In this document: piece by piece, positions 40,384 through 48,185 of the stretch
How the letters are laid out: every line of letters begins with the position of its first letter
Numbering within the stretch: position 1 is the first letter of the stretch
Assembly: GCA_030692565.1 (NCBI GenBank)
Contig: JAUYAO010000052.1
Span: 1-64,000 of the forward strand
Direction of reading: 5' to 3'
DNA length: 64,000 bases
From: Nitrospira sp.
Lineage (GTDB): Bacteria; Nitrospirota; Nitrospiria; Nitrospirales; Nitrospiraceae
Notes under the pieces: generated by a model
What the model saw: only the letters and a program-made list of their open reading frames with translations
Database searches by the model: none
Told to the model about the DNA's origin: nothing
Translations under genes and position numbers: made by a program

Positions 40384-40830
40384 ATGACGATGTCGAAAGA
40401 TGAAATTCGGAAGGCCATCAAGGAGAAGCGGGTCGCCAAGAAAGTGACCATTGCCGAAGTCGCAAAAGTGGTCGGGAAGAACCCCACATTTGTCGCCGCC
40501 GCGTTGAATGGTAATCATAAGTTGACGGCCGATGAAGCCAAGAAGGTCGGCGACTTGATCGGGCTGGATGCCGAGCTGACGGCGGCACTCAGCAAATTTC
40601 CCGTCCGGGCTGATTTCCCGAATGCGACGGACCCATTCAAGTACCGGCTGTTGGAAATCATCGGGGTCTATGGAGATTCATTGCGCGAGCAGGCCAATGA
40701 AATGTTCGGCGACGGCATTATGAGCGCGATCGATTACACGATGGAAATGGAAAAGGTGACGGGAAGCCAGGGTGAGGCCCGCTGCAAGATTACCCTGAAC
40801 GGCAAGTGGCTCGAGTATAAGACGTTCTAG
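40384..40830 (+). CDS. cynS: Cyanate hydratase
   Basis: CynS converts cyanate and bicarbonate to ammonium and CO2. The 148-residue protein has the N-terminal helical domain (KVTIAEVAKVVGKNPTFVAAAL) and the C-terminal catalytic domain. The catalytic Arg and Glu lie in FKYRLLEIIGVYGDS and the Ser in GDGIMSAIDYTME. Its length is standard. ATG 40384 and ATG 40390 are both possible: AAGGAG ends at 40380, so the second gives better spacing. It lies 42 bases after the nitrite channel gene, so both are probably co-transcribed. Confidence 0.95.
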   Translation: MTMSKDEIRKAIKEKRVAKKVTIAEVAKVVGKNPTFVAAALNGNHKLTADEAKKVGDLIGLDAELTAALSKFPVRADFPNATDPFKYRLLEIIGVYGDSLREQANEMFGDGIMSAIDYTMEMEKVTGSQGEARCKITLNGKWLEYKTF

Positions 40831-40847
40831 CAGGATCGAGGAACGCT

Positions 40848-40943
40848 GGCGCCGACGATGTTGTCGGCGCCGTTCGGCTGGCAATGGCGCCAGCTTCCGG
40901 GGCTCTTGAGCGGGGCCTGCCGGAGGCTGGCGCCATTGTGTTT
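40848..40943 (+). promoter_or_regulatory. ANTAR-type attenuator between cynS and nirA
   Basis: Hairpin one is a perfect 9-bp stem (40848-40856 with 40863-40871) with loop GATGTT. Five bases later GCTGGC (40877-40882) pairs with GCCAGC (40889-40894) around the loop AATGGC. Loop plus 3' arm, 40883-40900, also pair with 40920-40937 in an 18-bp stem (one G-T pair) followed by GTGTTTC. The T-run is weaker than in the nadE and nitrite channel elements. It would control read-through from cynS into the small ORF and nirA. Confidence 0.78.
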
Positions 40944-40965
40944 CAAGGGGGGAAAGGAGGCGACG

Positions 40966-41187
40966 ATGGACATGGAACGAGCCGGTGATCGGGAACACAT
41001 GGGATTGGAGAAGACCCTCGGAGACCTGCTGCGCGCCCGCCGAGCGGTGACGCTCGACGATATCGCCGGCGTGCTGGGGGGAGACTGTCTTGCGCAGATC
41101 TTTCTCACCGTCGATCGGTGGAGCCGGGCGGGAATCGTACGATTAGTACGGGATGTCACCGGATATCGGGTAGAGTTAATCAACTAG
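40966..41187 (+). CDS. Small protein, possible winged-helix fold, before nirA
   Basis: The 73-residue protein starts after a very good GGAAAGGAGG site. The part TLDDIAGVLGGDCLAQIFLTVDRW, then GIVRLVRDVTGYRVELIN, resembles a small winged-helix domain with two helices and a beta wing. I do not recognise a named family. It lies between the attenuator and nirA, 17 bases before nirA, so it is probably made with the reductase. It may be an accessory or regulatory protein, but this is inference. Confidence 0.65.
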   Translation: MDMERAGDREHMGLEKTLGDLLRARRAVTLDDIAGVLGGDCLAQIFLTVDRWSRAGIVRLVRDVTGYRVELIN

Positions 41188-41204
41188 ACCGTGAGGAGGA
41201 CGGG

Positions 41205-42767
41205 ATGAACAAGATCGAGGCGATCAAGGCTGAGCGTGACGGATTGGCGGTGCGGGAGATGATTGCCCACTATGCGACGACCGGGTGGGAATCGATTCCT
41301 GAGGCCGATGTCCAGCGGCTCAAGTGGTATGGCCTCTTTCTGCGCAATCCTACGCCGGGATTGTTCATGGTACGGGTGCGGATTCCCGGCGGGCATACGT
41401 CGTCGTATCAACTGCGGGCGCTGGCCGAGATTGCTTCGACCTATGGCAACGGAGTTTTGGATCTGACCACCAGGCAACAAGTCCAACTTCGGAGCATCAA
41501 GATCGAAGATGTGCCGGCGGTCTTTGCCTGGATGGACGGGGTCGGACTGACCTCCATGCAAACCGGCATGGACAATGTCCGGAACGTCATGACCTGCGCC
41601 ATCGCCGGCCTCAACCCGGATGAGGTCGTTGAGACCACGGCGCTGGTGCGGGCGATCAACGAAGCGATTCTCGGCAATCCGGCCTACTCCAATCTGCCGC
41701 GCAAGCTGAATGTGGCGGTGACCGGCTGCCCGCATAACTGCGTGCATATGGAGACGCAAGATCTGGCGCTTGTGCCGGCGCACTATGATTTGGGGCATGA
41801 CCGGTGCGCGGGATTCAACGTGCTCGTGGGGGGCAAGCTGGGATCGGGCGGGTATCGAATCGCCACGCCCCTGGATGTGTTCGTCAATCCGGCCGAGGCG
41901 TTGGATGTGTGCCGCGCGATTCTGGAAATCTATCGTGACCATGGGCCGCGGGAGAGTCGCACGCAAGCCCGTCTCGCGTTCTTGATCGACGATTGGGGCG
42001 AGGTCCGATTTCGCGCCGAAGTTGAAGCCCGTCTAGGCAAACGGCTCGCGTCGGCCGGAATAGATGCCCGGAAAACGGGAGAACAAGACCATGTCGGGAT
42101 CTTCCGTCAACGGCAACAGGGAATGAACTACGCCGGGCTCAAAGTACTCGTCGGGCGGGTGAAAGCGGCGGATCTCGTGAAGATCCTGAATTTGTCGGAG
42201 AAGTATGGGAACGGGGAAATCCGCATTACTCCCAGTCAAGCGCTGATCATTCCCAATATCAGCGATCGGACCGTCGGGGATCTGGCGGACGAACCGCTCT
42301 TAAAGCAATTCGCCTATAACCCGTCGGCCCTCTATAAAGGCCTGGTCAGCTGCGTCGGCAGCGACTACTGCAATCTGGCGGTGATTGAAAGCAAGGGGCG
42401 GGCGGTCGCGGTGGCCAAGGCGCTTGAGGGGCGGCTGGGCAACTCGCTCAAGCCGATCACCATGCATTGGTCCGGCTGCCCCGCGAGTTGCGGCAATCAC
42501 CTGGTTGCCGATGTGGGGTTGTTGGGGAAAAAGGCCAAAGTCGACGGGAAGGTCGTCGAGGCGGTGGATATTTACGTCGGCGGCCGGTCGGGGCCCGACC
42601 CGAAGCTGGCAGTCAAGATTATGGAAGACGTGCCCTGCGACAAACTTCCGGCAGTGCTCGAAGGCCTGCTGCCCTACCACACACGGGAGAAGATGCACCG
42701 CGTCCGCGGCGGCGGAGCCAGGAAAGTGCTGGTGGGAAAGGAAACAAATATTTCGCCTGCGGCGTAG
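41205..42767 (+). CDS. nirA: Siroheme nitrite reductase (NirA/sulfite reductase family)
   Basis: This family reduces nitrite to ammonium, or sulfite to sulfide, with siroheme and a 4Fe-4S cluster, taking electrons from ferredoxin. The 520-residue protein has two ferrite-like half domains (FMVRVRIPGGHTSSYQLRAL near residue 50, NYAGLKVLVGRVKAADLV near 307) and the anion-site region NVAVTGCPHNC. The cluster/siroheme cysteines are in SCVGSDYC near 381 and SGCPASCGNH near 423. GAGGAGGACGGG precedes ATG 41205. The neighbours favour nitrite as substrate. Confidence 0.92.
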   Translation: MNKIEAIKAERDGLAVREMIAHYATTGWESIPEADVQRLKWYGLFLRNPTPGLFMVRVRIPGGHTSSYQLRALAEIASTYGNGVLDLTTRQQVQLRSIKIEDVPAVFAWMDGVGLTSMQTGMDNVRNVMTCAIAGLNPDEVVETTALVRAINEAILGNPAYSNLPRKLNVAVTGCPHNCVHMETQDLALVPAHYDLGHDRCAGFNVLVGGKLGSGGYRIATPLDVFVNPAEALDVCRAILEIYRDHGPRESRTQARLAFLIDDWGEVRFRAEVEARLGKRLASAGIDARKTGEQDHVGIFRQRQQGMNYAGLKVLVGRVKAADLVKILNLSEKYGNGEIRITPSQALIIPNISDRTVGDLADEPLLKQFAYNPSALYKGLVSCVGSDYCNLAVIESKGRAVAVAKALEGRLGNSLKPITMHWSGCPASCGNHLVADVGLLGKKAKVDGKVVEAVDIYVGGRSGPDPKLAVKIMEDVPCDKLPAVLEGLLPYHTREKMHRVRGGGARKVLVGKETNISPAA

Positions 42768-42833
42768 GGAACGGAGGCTTGAGGCTGCGCTGCGCATGGG
42801 ATATCCTCGTGCGTACAACGCAGGAGGGATCAC

Positions 42834-43607
42834 ATGGCAAAACGAGTTCGCACGGGGCTCACACGCAGCGATATTCTCGACCGGTATATTGCACGCGTCA
42901 AACAGATGTTGGTCAAGTTCCAGCCGTTTCTCTCGCGCAAGCGGGGGAACGCGTCTTTGGAAGATTTCGACGAGGCCGCCGAGGATCTGATCGGGCAGGT
43001 TTTCGGCGCCGCTTCGGAAGAAGCCGAAGCCTACTTCTATGCGAAGAGCGGGGAGTCGATCATGCTCCCGGAAGAAGCCCAGGAGAGCGGCATGCACGAT
43101 GTGGAACGGGAAACGCTTCAGCAGCGCCGCCAAGTGCTCGCCAGTTGCCTGGCCGATCTGGAGTTGCGCCGCCGGGTGCAGGCCACGCGGGAAAGCAGCC
43201 GTAACGGGAAGAAGCGATTGCGCGCCACGGTGGAGGCCTATATGTCGCACGATGTGCGGAGTATCCATCGCGCGGCGACGGTGAAGGAGGCCGGGAAGCT
43301 GCTGCTGAAGCATAAAGTAGGCTCATTGATGGTGGATGACGGGTCTCGCTATATCGGGATCATCACAGACGGCGATCTTAGCCGGAAAGTCGTCGCGAAA
43401 GGACTGGATCCGAATACGACCACCGTGTCGGCCTGCATGAGCAAGTCGTTCGTCACGATCGAGGAAGATGAGCCTCTGTCTGAGGCGATGGCCTTGATGA
43501 AGAAGCAGGGGATCCGGCATTTGCCGGTGACGGCCGACGGCAGCGTCATCGGTGTGCTATCCGTGTCGGATCTGGTCCGCGCGTTTAGCGATCAGGAAAC
43601 AGCGTAG
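42834..43607 (+). CDS. CBS-domain protein with helical N-terminal region
   Basis: The 257-residue protein has an N-terminal, mostly helical region (residues 1-125, rich in Glu and Arg) with no family I recognise. A pair of CBS domains at about 135-252 follows, with VEAYMSHDVRSIHRAATVKEA, LMVDDGSRYIGIITDGDLSR, and then SEAMALMKKQGIRHLPV and IGVLSVSDLVRAF. CBS pairs bind adenosine nucleotides, so it may sense energy state. GCAGGAGGG precedes ATG 42834. It is probably the last gene of the nitrite channel-cynS-nirA unit and is followed by a terminator. Confidence 0.85.
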   Translation: MAKRVRTGLTRSDILDRYIARVKQMLVKFQPFLSRKRGNASLEDFDEAAEDLIGQVFGAASEEAEAYFYAKSGESIMLPEEAQESGMHDVERETLQQRRQVLASCLADLELRRRVQATRESSRNGKKRLRATVEAYMSHDVRSIHRAATVKEAGKLLLKHKVGSLMVDDGSRYIGIITDGDLSRKVVAKGLDPNTTTVSACMSKSFVTIEEDEPLSEAMALMKKQGIRHLPVTADGSVIGVLSVSDLVRAFSDQETA

Positions 43608-43614
43608 TCAGGAT

Positions 43615-43659
43615 TCCTGGCGCTCGAGCGAGAGCGCCAGGAGCCGTTTCTTTCTCTCC
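43615..43659 (+). terminator. Intrinsic terminator after the CBS-domain gene
   Basis: An 11-bp perfect stem (43615-43625 with 43632-43642) with loop GAGCGA is followed by GCCGTTTCTTTCTCTCC. It ends the plus-strand nitrogen block. Although the loop has six bases, position 4 is C and there is no partner hairpin, so it is not one of the ANTAR-type elements. Confidence 0.75.
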
Positions 43660-43732
43660 TGCCCCTAGCGATAACCGGCCAGGTTACCGTCTTCCCGCAC
43701 GACGCGATGGCGCGAGAAGAGATTCTCATCGA

Positions 43733-44365
43733 TCAAGCGGGTTTGAAAGTGAATCGGCAGACATGGCCGCCACGGACGATACATTCGTTATGTTCGACCG
43801 GGCGCCCGACGAAGGTCGAAAGCAGGGCTAGATCAAAATGGCAGACCTCGGGGAAGCGCGTGGCCAGGTGATGAAAGACGCAATTGGACGCCTCGATCAT
43901 CGGTAGTTGCCGGCCGGTTGCGGCCGTCGATGCCGCTTCATAGCCGAGTTCGTGCATGGCCGTTGCCAGGCGGGTAATCCGTTCTGAGGCGGATCCCGGC
44001 AGGGGGTGCGCGTGCTGGAGTTGCGTGCCGACCTGCGCTCCGAGTTTTTCAAACCGCGCGATGAGCGCGGCCTCTCCCTTTTCAGCCTTCAGTGAATCCA
44101 ACAGCAACTCAGAAAACCAGGAGTACTTGCGGGGGAAGCCTTCATGGCCTTCCGCGCTGAGCATGTACAACTGCTCCGGTCTGCCGCCGGTCGCTTGGAC
44201 CGACCCTTTCGTGACGAGGCCTTCTGCGACGAGCGAGGTGAGGTGCTGGCGAACGGCATTGCGCGACACGCGGAGTCCGCGCGCGAGCTCATCGATCGTG
44301 CGACCGGTTTTCTTTTCCAGGAGCAAGCGTAGGAGCTGGTCTCGCCGGGAACCTTGTGCGCGCAT
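43733..44365 (-). CDS. HTH regulator with a four-cysteine cluster motif (SufR-like)
   Basis: The 210-residue protein has an N-terminal winged helix (TIDELARGLRVSRNAVRQHL at about residues 23-42, then the wing GGRPEQLYML). The C-terminal domain has Cys162, Cys175, Cys195 and Cys203, in NCVFHHLATRFPEVC and CIVRGGHVC. SufR and related repressors use such cysteines to bind an iron-sulfur cluster. The frame is open to 44413, but ATG 44365 with AGGAGG eight bases upstream is preferred. It diverges from a lipoprotein gene across an AT-rich region. Its targets are unknown. Confidence 0.82.
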   Translation of the reverse strand: MRAQGSRRDQLLRLLLEKKTGRTIDELARGLRVSRNAVRQHLTSLVAEGLVTKGSVQATGGRPEQLYMLSAEGHEGFPRKYSWFSELLLDSLKAEKGEAALIARFEKLGAQVGTQLQHAHPLPGSASERITRLATAMHELGYEAASTAATGRQLPMIEASNCVFHHLATRFPEVCHFDLALLSTFVGRPVEHNECIVRGGHVCRFTFKPA

Positions 44366-44512
44366 CGTGCAAACCTCCTGGCGAAGTATACAGAAAGTCA
44401 GTCGAATTGGCATTGAGATACTTATATAATATATATATTGACAAACTGTCTTTTGGTCCGTTAGTCTCGGGTCCGGTCATGCATTCAGGGGTTTCCAGCC
44501 AGGAGGTTTCGT
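44366..44512. promoter_or_regulatory. AT-rich divergent control region
   Basis: This spacer lies between the SufR-like gene (minus) and the lipoprotein gene (plus). It holds an AT-only run of about 18 bases (44422-44439) with the near-palindrome TATATAATATATAT, followed by TTGACA at 44438-44443. TTGACA would be a -35 box, but no good -10 box is found 16-18 bases later. An operator for the divergent regulator is likely here; its exact position is a guess. Confidence 0.4.
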
Positions 44513-45145
44513 ATGGTTCGCTCGTTTCGTTCCTTGTCAGTCCTCGGACTCATCCTCATGTCGGTCGCCTGCACGACGCCTCAGACTCCCGCAGTCACTG
44601 CGACACCAGCTAAGGTTGCCGATACCAAGGCGGCGTTGCGCGATCTCTGGCTCGGCCATATCCTCGGTATCCGCAACGTAGCCGTCGCCACGATCGACAA
44701 GAATACCGCGGCCCGCGAGAGTGCCGAAAAGGCCGTGGTGGCGAATGCCCAGCAGATCGCCCAATCTATTGAGCCGTTTTATGGGCAGCCGGCGTCGGAC
44801 AAGCTGTTCACCCTGTTAGCTGGACATTACGGCGCCATTCGTGAAGATCTGGACGGGACTGTAGCGGGCAATGCCGCGCAGCAGGAGGCGGCGATCAAGA
44901 CGCTCACGGCCAATGCTGGTGAGATCTCCACATTCTTGAGCGGTGCCAATCCGTATCTGCCGAAAGATGCCGTGATGGGCTTCCTGACAGCCCATGCGGC
45001 GCATCACATTCAGCAGTTTCAGCAGTTGAAAGCCGGCGAGTATGCCCAGGAAGGTGAGACCTGGACCGGCATGAAGAAGCATATCTACGTCGTGGCCGAC
45101 GCGTTGACCGGTGCCTTGGCCCAGCAGTTTCCCGCAAAGTTCTAG
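44513..45145 (+). CDS. Predicted lipoprotein with helical repeat of unknown function
   Basis: The 210-residue protein has a lipoprotein-type signal (residues 1-20, cysteine in LMSVACTT). The mature part looks like a helical bundle with two similar halves, each with conserved His and aromatic residues: LRDLWLGHILGIRN with IEPFYGQPASDKLFTLLAGH, and FLSGANPYLPKDAVMGFL with AHAAHHIQQF. I know proteins of this pattern in many bacteria but no established function. AGGAGG precedes ATG 44513. The divergent SufR-like gene suggests control by an iron-sulfur or redox signal. Confidence 0.75.
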   Translation: MVRSFRSLSVLGLILMSVACTTPQTPAVTATPAKVADTKAALRDLWLGHILGIRNVAVATIDKNTAARESAEKAVVANAQQIAQSIEPFYGQPASDKLFTLLAGHYGAIREDLDGTVAGNAAQQEAAIKTLTANAGEISTFLSGANPYLPKDAVMGFLTAHAAHHIQQFQQLKAGEYAQEGETWTGMKKHIYVVADALTGALAQQFPAKF

Positions 45146-45157
45146 CGGAGGCCGGTA

Positions 45158-45196
45158 GGGGACAGGCCTTTTCTCCCTGTGAGAGGGCCTGTCTCT
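45158..45196. terminator. Bidirectional terminator between convergent genes
   Basis: GACAGGCC (45161-45168) pairs with GGCCTGTC (45186-45193), and some outer G-T and G-C pairs extend the stem. CTCTCTC follows on the plus side and CCCCTACC on the minus side. It lies between the lipoprotein gene and the membrane protein gene, which point toward each other. Confidence 0.55.
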
Positions 45197-45197
45197 C

Positions 45198-46256
45198 TCA
45201 TCCGTTCGTCGCCCTGCCTGCCTTGTCCTCTTTGCCCAGATTCCAGATCGTTTCTGCTTTGTTGCCGATGTACCAGAAGCTCAGCGCCAGGATGGCGAAG
45301 AAGACGGCTTTGTGCAGATTGTTCCAGAACAGTTCGAAGAAGCGCGTGTACAGGTTGATGCCGAGAAACGTCAGTCCGAACCCCTTCGTAATGTCGTTGT
45401 CATGTCGGAGACCGTGATAGATGGCCCAGCCGGATGCCGCGCCGAACAGGATCGACCAATGGAACAGTTCGATCTGTTTCACCCGCTCCCAGGCATGCAT
45501 ATCTCCATAGTTCCCGAAGATTGACATGATCCAGAGCGCGATGAAGAGGTAGAGCAGTCCCATCAGCAGCGTGCTACGGAAGAAGCGTTGTCCGATCGAG
45601 TGCGTTTCCAGCGAGAGCGCGAAGGCGGTCAGCAGTCCTCCGAAGAGGACGAAGCGCAGCGGATAATTCATCCCGAGATAATACGCGCCCCAGCCCGACC
45701 TGTAGCCGGTTTCAGTGCCCATCCAGCTGCCCAGCGACGCCAGGGCGAATACCCAGATCAAATTTGCTTCCAGCGCGATGCCGAGCGCCGCATAGACCAG
45801 AAACGATAACAACAGCATGAGAGAGAAGTGCCCGCTGCCTGTGTCGAGTGCAATCCCCATCTGAGAAATCGCTCCGGCGGTGGCAAGCACCCCGAGGAAG
45901 AAAATTGCTTCGTTGCGATAGACCTTGTCCGGCGCCTGTTTGCGTCTGGCAAGTCCCCATCGATAGAGCGCGGCCGCGGCAGTGGCGAGCAGGACGCATC
46001 GGGCGATCGGGGGCGTGTCGAACAGCCGTTCAAGGAGATCCATCAGCCAGCGATCGGAGAGCGCCGCACTCACCGATGAGACGATCGAGAACAGAGCGAT
46101 CCAGAAGGAATACTTCGCCAGCTTCCGCCAATCGAAATATTGCACCTCGATCGTGGCGGCCAGGGCCGCGGCCTGCGCTTCCTGAATCACCCCGTCCTGC
46201 TTCCATTGTTCGATGGCATCACGGACCACGACGGCCTGTTTGCGCGGGAGTTTCAT
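45198..46256 (-). CDS. Multi-spanning membrane protein (DUF2157-like)
   Basis: The 352-residue protein has a soluble N-terminal segment (residues 1-50, with VVRDAIEQWKQDGVIQEAQA) and about nine or ten membrane helices, for example FWIALFSIVSSVSAALS, EAIFFLGVLATAGAISQMG and RFVLFGGLLTAFALSLET. The N-terminal segment followed by helices resembles DUF2157-type proteins, whose function is unknown. The start is ATG 46256, with only a weak ribosome-binding site. It converges on the lipoprotein gene. Confidence 0.75.
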   Translation of the reverse strand: MKLPRKQAVVVRDAIEQWKQDGVIQEAQAAALAATIEVQYFDWRKLAKYSFWIALFSIVSSVSAALSDRWLMDLLERLFDTPPIARCVLLATAAAALYRWGLARRKQAPDKVYRNEAIFFLGVLATAGAISQMGIALDTGSGHFSLMLLLSFLVYAALGIALEANLIWVFALASLGSWMGTETGYRSGWGAYYLGMNYPLRFVLFGGLLTAFALSLETHSIGQRFFRSTLLMGLLYLFIALWIMSIFGNYGDMHAWERVKQIELFHWSILFGAASGWAIYHGLRHDNDITKGFGLTFLGINLYTRFFELFWNNLHKAVFFAILALSFWYIGNKAETIWNLGKEDKAGRATNG

Positions 46257-46416
46257 GACGTCCTCATGCGAGTGTGGTGCAGTGGGTTCGTTCGAACTGA
46301 ATTATAAGGCGGAACAGGACCGGAGGCTATTTAGAAGGAGAATGTGGCGAGGGTTCTCAAGTCTTCTGGGAGCGTGCCGATAGAAGAGGAGAGAGCCAAA
46401 ACCGCGAGGGAGTGCC

Positions 46417-46824
46417 ATGCCTATTTCAGACGTCGTTGCCAGTTATGGTCGCTGCTGCGTGCATCCTGCATTCTTCGACCGGTTCTATGAAATATTCCTC
46501 GCCAGCGATCCGGCGATCCGCCCGATGTTCGCCAGGACGAACTTTGCCAAGCAGAAGGCCTTGCTGCGTGAAGGGGTGTCGATGCTCCTGATGCATCTGG
46601 AGGGGAAGCCGGTAGGGACGGCCTGTTTGGATCGTCTCGCCGAGTCGCACAGCCCCAGACGAATGAATGTGACCGCGCGGCTCTATGAGTTGTGGATCAC
46701 GAGCCTGGTCAAGACGGTCAAGGAATTCGACTCTGAGTGCACCCCTGAAGTCGAAGCCGAATGGCGAAGGGCCCTGCACGCCGGCGTGCATTACCTCATG
46801 ATGCAAGGGGCGAAAGCCGCCTAG
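46417..46824 (+). CDS. Globin-family protein
   Basis: The 135-residue protein looks like a single-domain bacterial globin: FFDRFYEIFLASDPAIRPMF for helices A-C, KQKALLREGVSMLLMHLEG for E, and LAESHSPRRMNVTARLYELW around the proximal His of helix F and helix G. Such globins bind oxygen or nitric oxide. The start is ATG 46417. It diverges from the membrane protein gene across 160 bases in which I see no clear element. A heme-free regulatory globin cannot be ruled out. Confidence 0.7.
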   Translation: MPISDVVASYGRCCVHPAFFDRFYEIFLASDPAIRPMFARTNFAKQKALLREGVSMLLMHLEGKPVGTACLDRLAESHSPRRMNVTARLYELWITSLVKTVKEFDSECTPEVEAEWRRALHAGVHYLMMQGAKAA

Positions 46825-46840
46825 GTTTGCAGGGCCAAGA

Positions 46841-47263
46841 TCAGTGGGCGCGGCAGGCGATCTTGATGAGGGCAGCGGTCGGCGAGCCTGCCATGACCGG
46901 CGTCAATTGGTCGCTATCTCCGCTGGACCGCACCACGCTGCCGGTTCCCATCTGGCCGGAATACCAGGTCGTCTTGAGCGGCTGGCTCTTCTGATTCTGG
47001 CAGTCATATCCGCGATCGGTTTTCTTGGAAAGGGCAGGGGCCCCACCGCCTTCCGTTCGCGCGACCTTGTAGTCGAAGAGATCTGACATCGTCACTATTT
47101 CATCTGCCTGCTTAATGCTGGCGTGATCGGCAAAATAAACATAGCCGTCCGTCTCGCCGGCCTTTGCCCAATCCGCCGCCGACTTCGACCCTGATTCATC
47201 GCTCCGATTACAAGCGGCCAGAATCCCACAGCACAACAGAAGGGCGCAGAATCGTGTCAGCAT
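46841..47263 (-). CDS. Small lipoprotein, surface-adhesin-E-like
   Basis: The 140-residue protein has a lipoprotein signal with LLLCCGILAAC at residues 8-18. The mature part has YVYFADHASIKQADEIVTMS, LFDYKVAR and a Cys in GYDCQNQKS, which resembles the surface-adhesin protein E family of small beta-rich lipoproteins. ATG 47263 with GGGAG upstream is preferred over the longer open frame. The function is unknown. Confidence 0.65.
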   Translation of the reverse strand: MLTRFCALLLCCGILAACNRSDESGSKSAADWAKAGETDGYVYFADHASIKQADEIVTMSDLFDYKVARTEGGGAPALSKKTDRGYDCQNQKSQPLKTTWYSGQMGTGSVVRSSGDSDQLTPVMAGSPTAALIKIACRAH

Positions 47264-47461
47264 GGTCACTCCCTGGGCAGACAGAATCATCTATTGCGAC
47301 TATAGCACGGAGCGTGTTGTTGCGACGGACCAATTGGGAGAGTTGCCAGGATGTACCTCATCCGGTGGGCGACCATCTTCATGAGCCACAGAAAGACTTG
47401 GAGAAAGGTGTCGCTGGGGTGTGGTCTCTTGGCCATGCGGAAGTGCTACAGCGGGTGCAGT

Positions 47462-48118
47462 TTATCTGAATGCGGGATAATCCGTGATGACTCCATCCGC
47501 TCCCCACTCTGCCAGCTGCGCGTGATCTGCCGCCGTGACCGCGTCATACACAAAATTTCGAAAACCAAGTTGCCTCGCCTGGGAGAGGCCCTCGGGGGTC
47601 GCTCGGTCGAAGCACCAGACAAGCGTGTCAACATTGTTAGGGGCAGGGATCCATGATGGCCGGGAGTCGAACGGGAGGGGAGCGTGAGCAAGAATGATCG
47701 CGCAGCGCAGATCCGGGGCACTAAGGCTGCCGATCAGGCCATGCCAAAACGAACTGATTAAAATATTGGCCGAGTGAAGATACGGGGTGATGGCGGCCAT
47801 AGCCGGAGCTGCGACGTTCGGGTGTTTGAGTTCGAAATTCCAAAGAAATCGCCGAGGCGACTTCCCGAGCAGCAGCAACGTTTCAGCCAACGTGGGAACA
47901 ACGTATCCAACCAGTCTGCTTAACTCTTTCCTGGGCAGGTCTTCTACAAGCCGCCCATCCGGAGAGAGCCGGTCGTGAAACATGACAGGTATCCCGTCTC
48001 CCGACAGTTGAACATCGGTTTCGAGACCGTCGACTCCTAACTCGACGGCTGCCTCAAAGGCATCGAGTGTATTTTCAGGAGCGAGTGTGTGATAGCCCCG
48101 GTGGCACAAGCACAGCAT
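47462..48118 (-). CDS. Glycerophosphodiester phosphodiesterase family protein
   Basis: These enzymes split glycerophosphodiesters into glycerol 3-phosphate and an alcohol. The 218-residue protein has the family motif CHRGYHTLAPENTLDAFEAA at the start, metal ligands in GLETDVQLSGDGIPVMFHD, the Glu and Lys of WNFELKHPN, and the ending GADGVITDYPAF. There is no signal peptide, so it is probably cytoplasmic. It is monocistronic, and 171 bases upstream of the next gene pair hold nothing recognisable. Confidence 0.9.
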   Translation of the reverse strand: MLCLCHRGYHTLAPENTLDAFEAAVELGVDGLETDVQLSGDGIPVMFHDRLSPDGRLVEDLPRKELSRLVGYVVPTLAETLLLLGKSPRRFLWNFELKHPNVAAPAMAAITPYLHSANILISSFWHGLIGSLSAPDLRCAIILAHAPLPFDSRPSWIPAPNNVDTLVWCFDRATPEGLSQARQLGFRNFVYDAVTAADHAQLAEWGADGVITDYPAFR

Positions 48119-48185
48119 AATGTCTCCGCGTTCCCCCTTCTCAAGGCGAGCCGAATAGGCGCCGTATTCGGCTCAATGATAGGTA

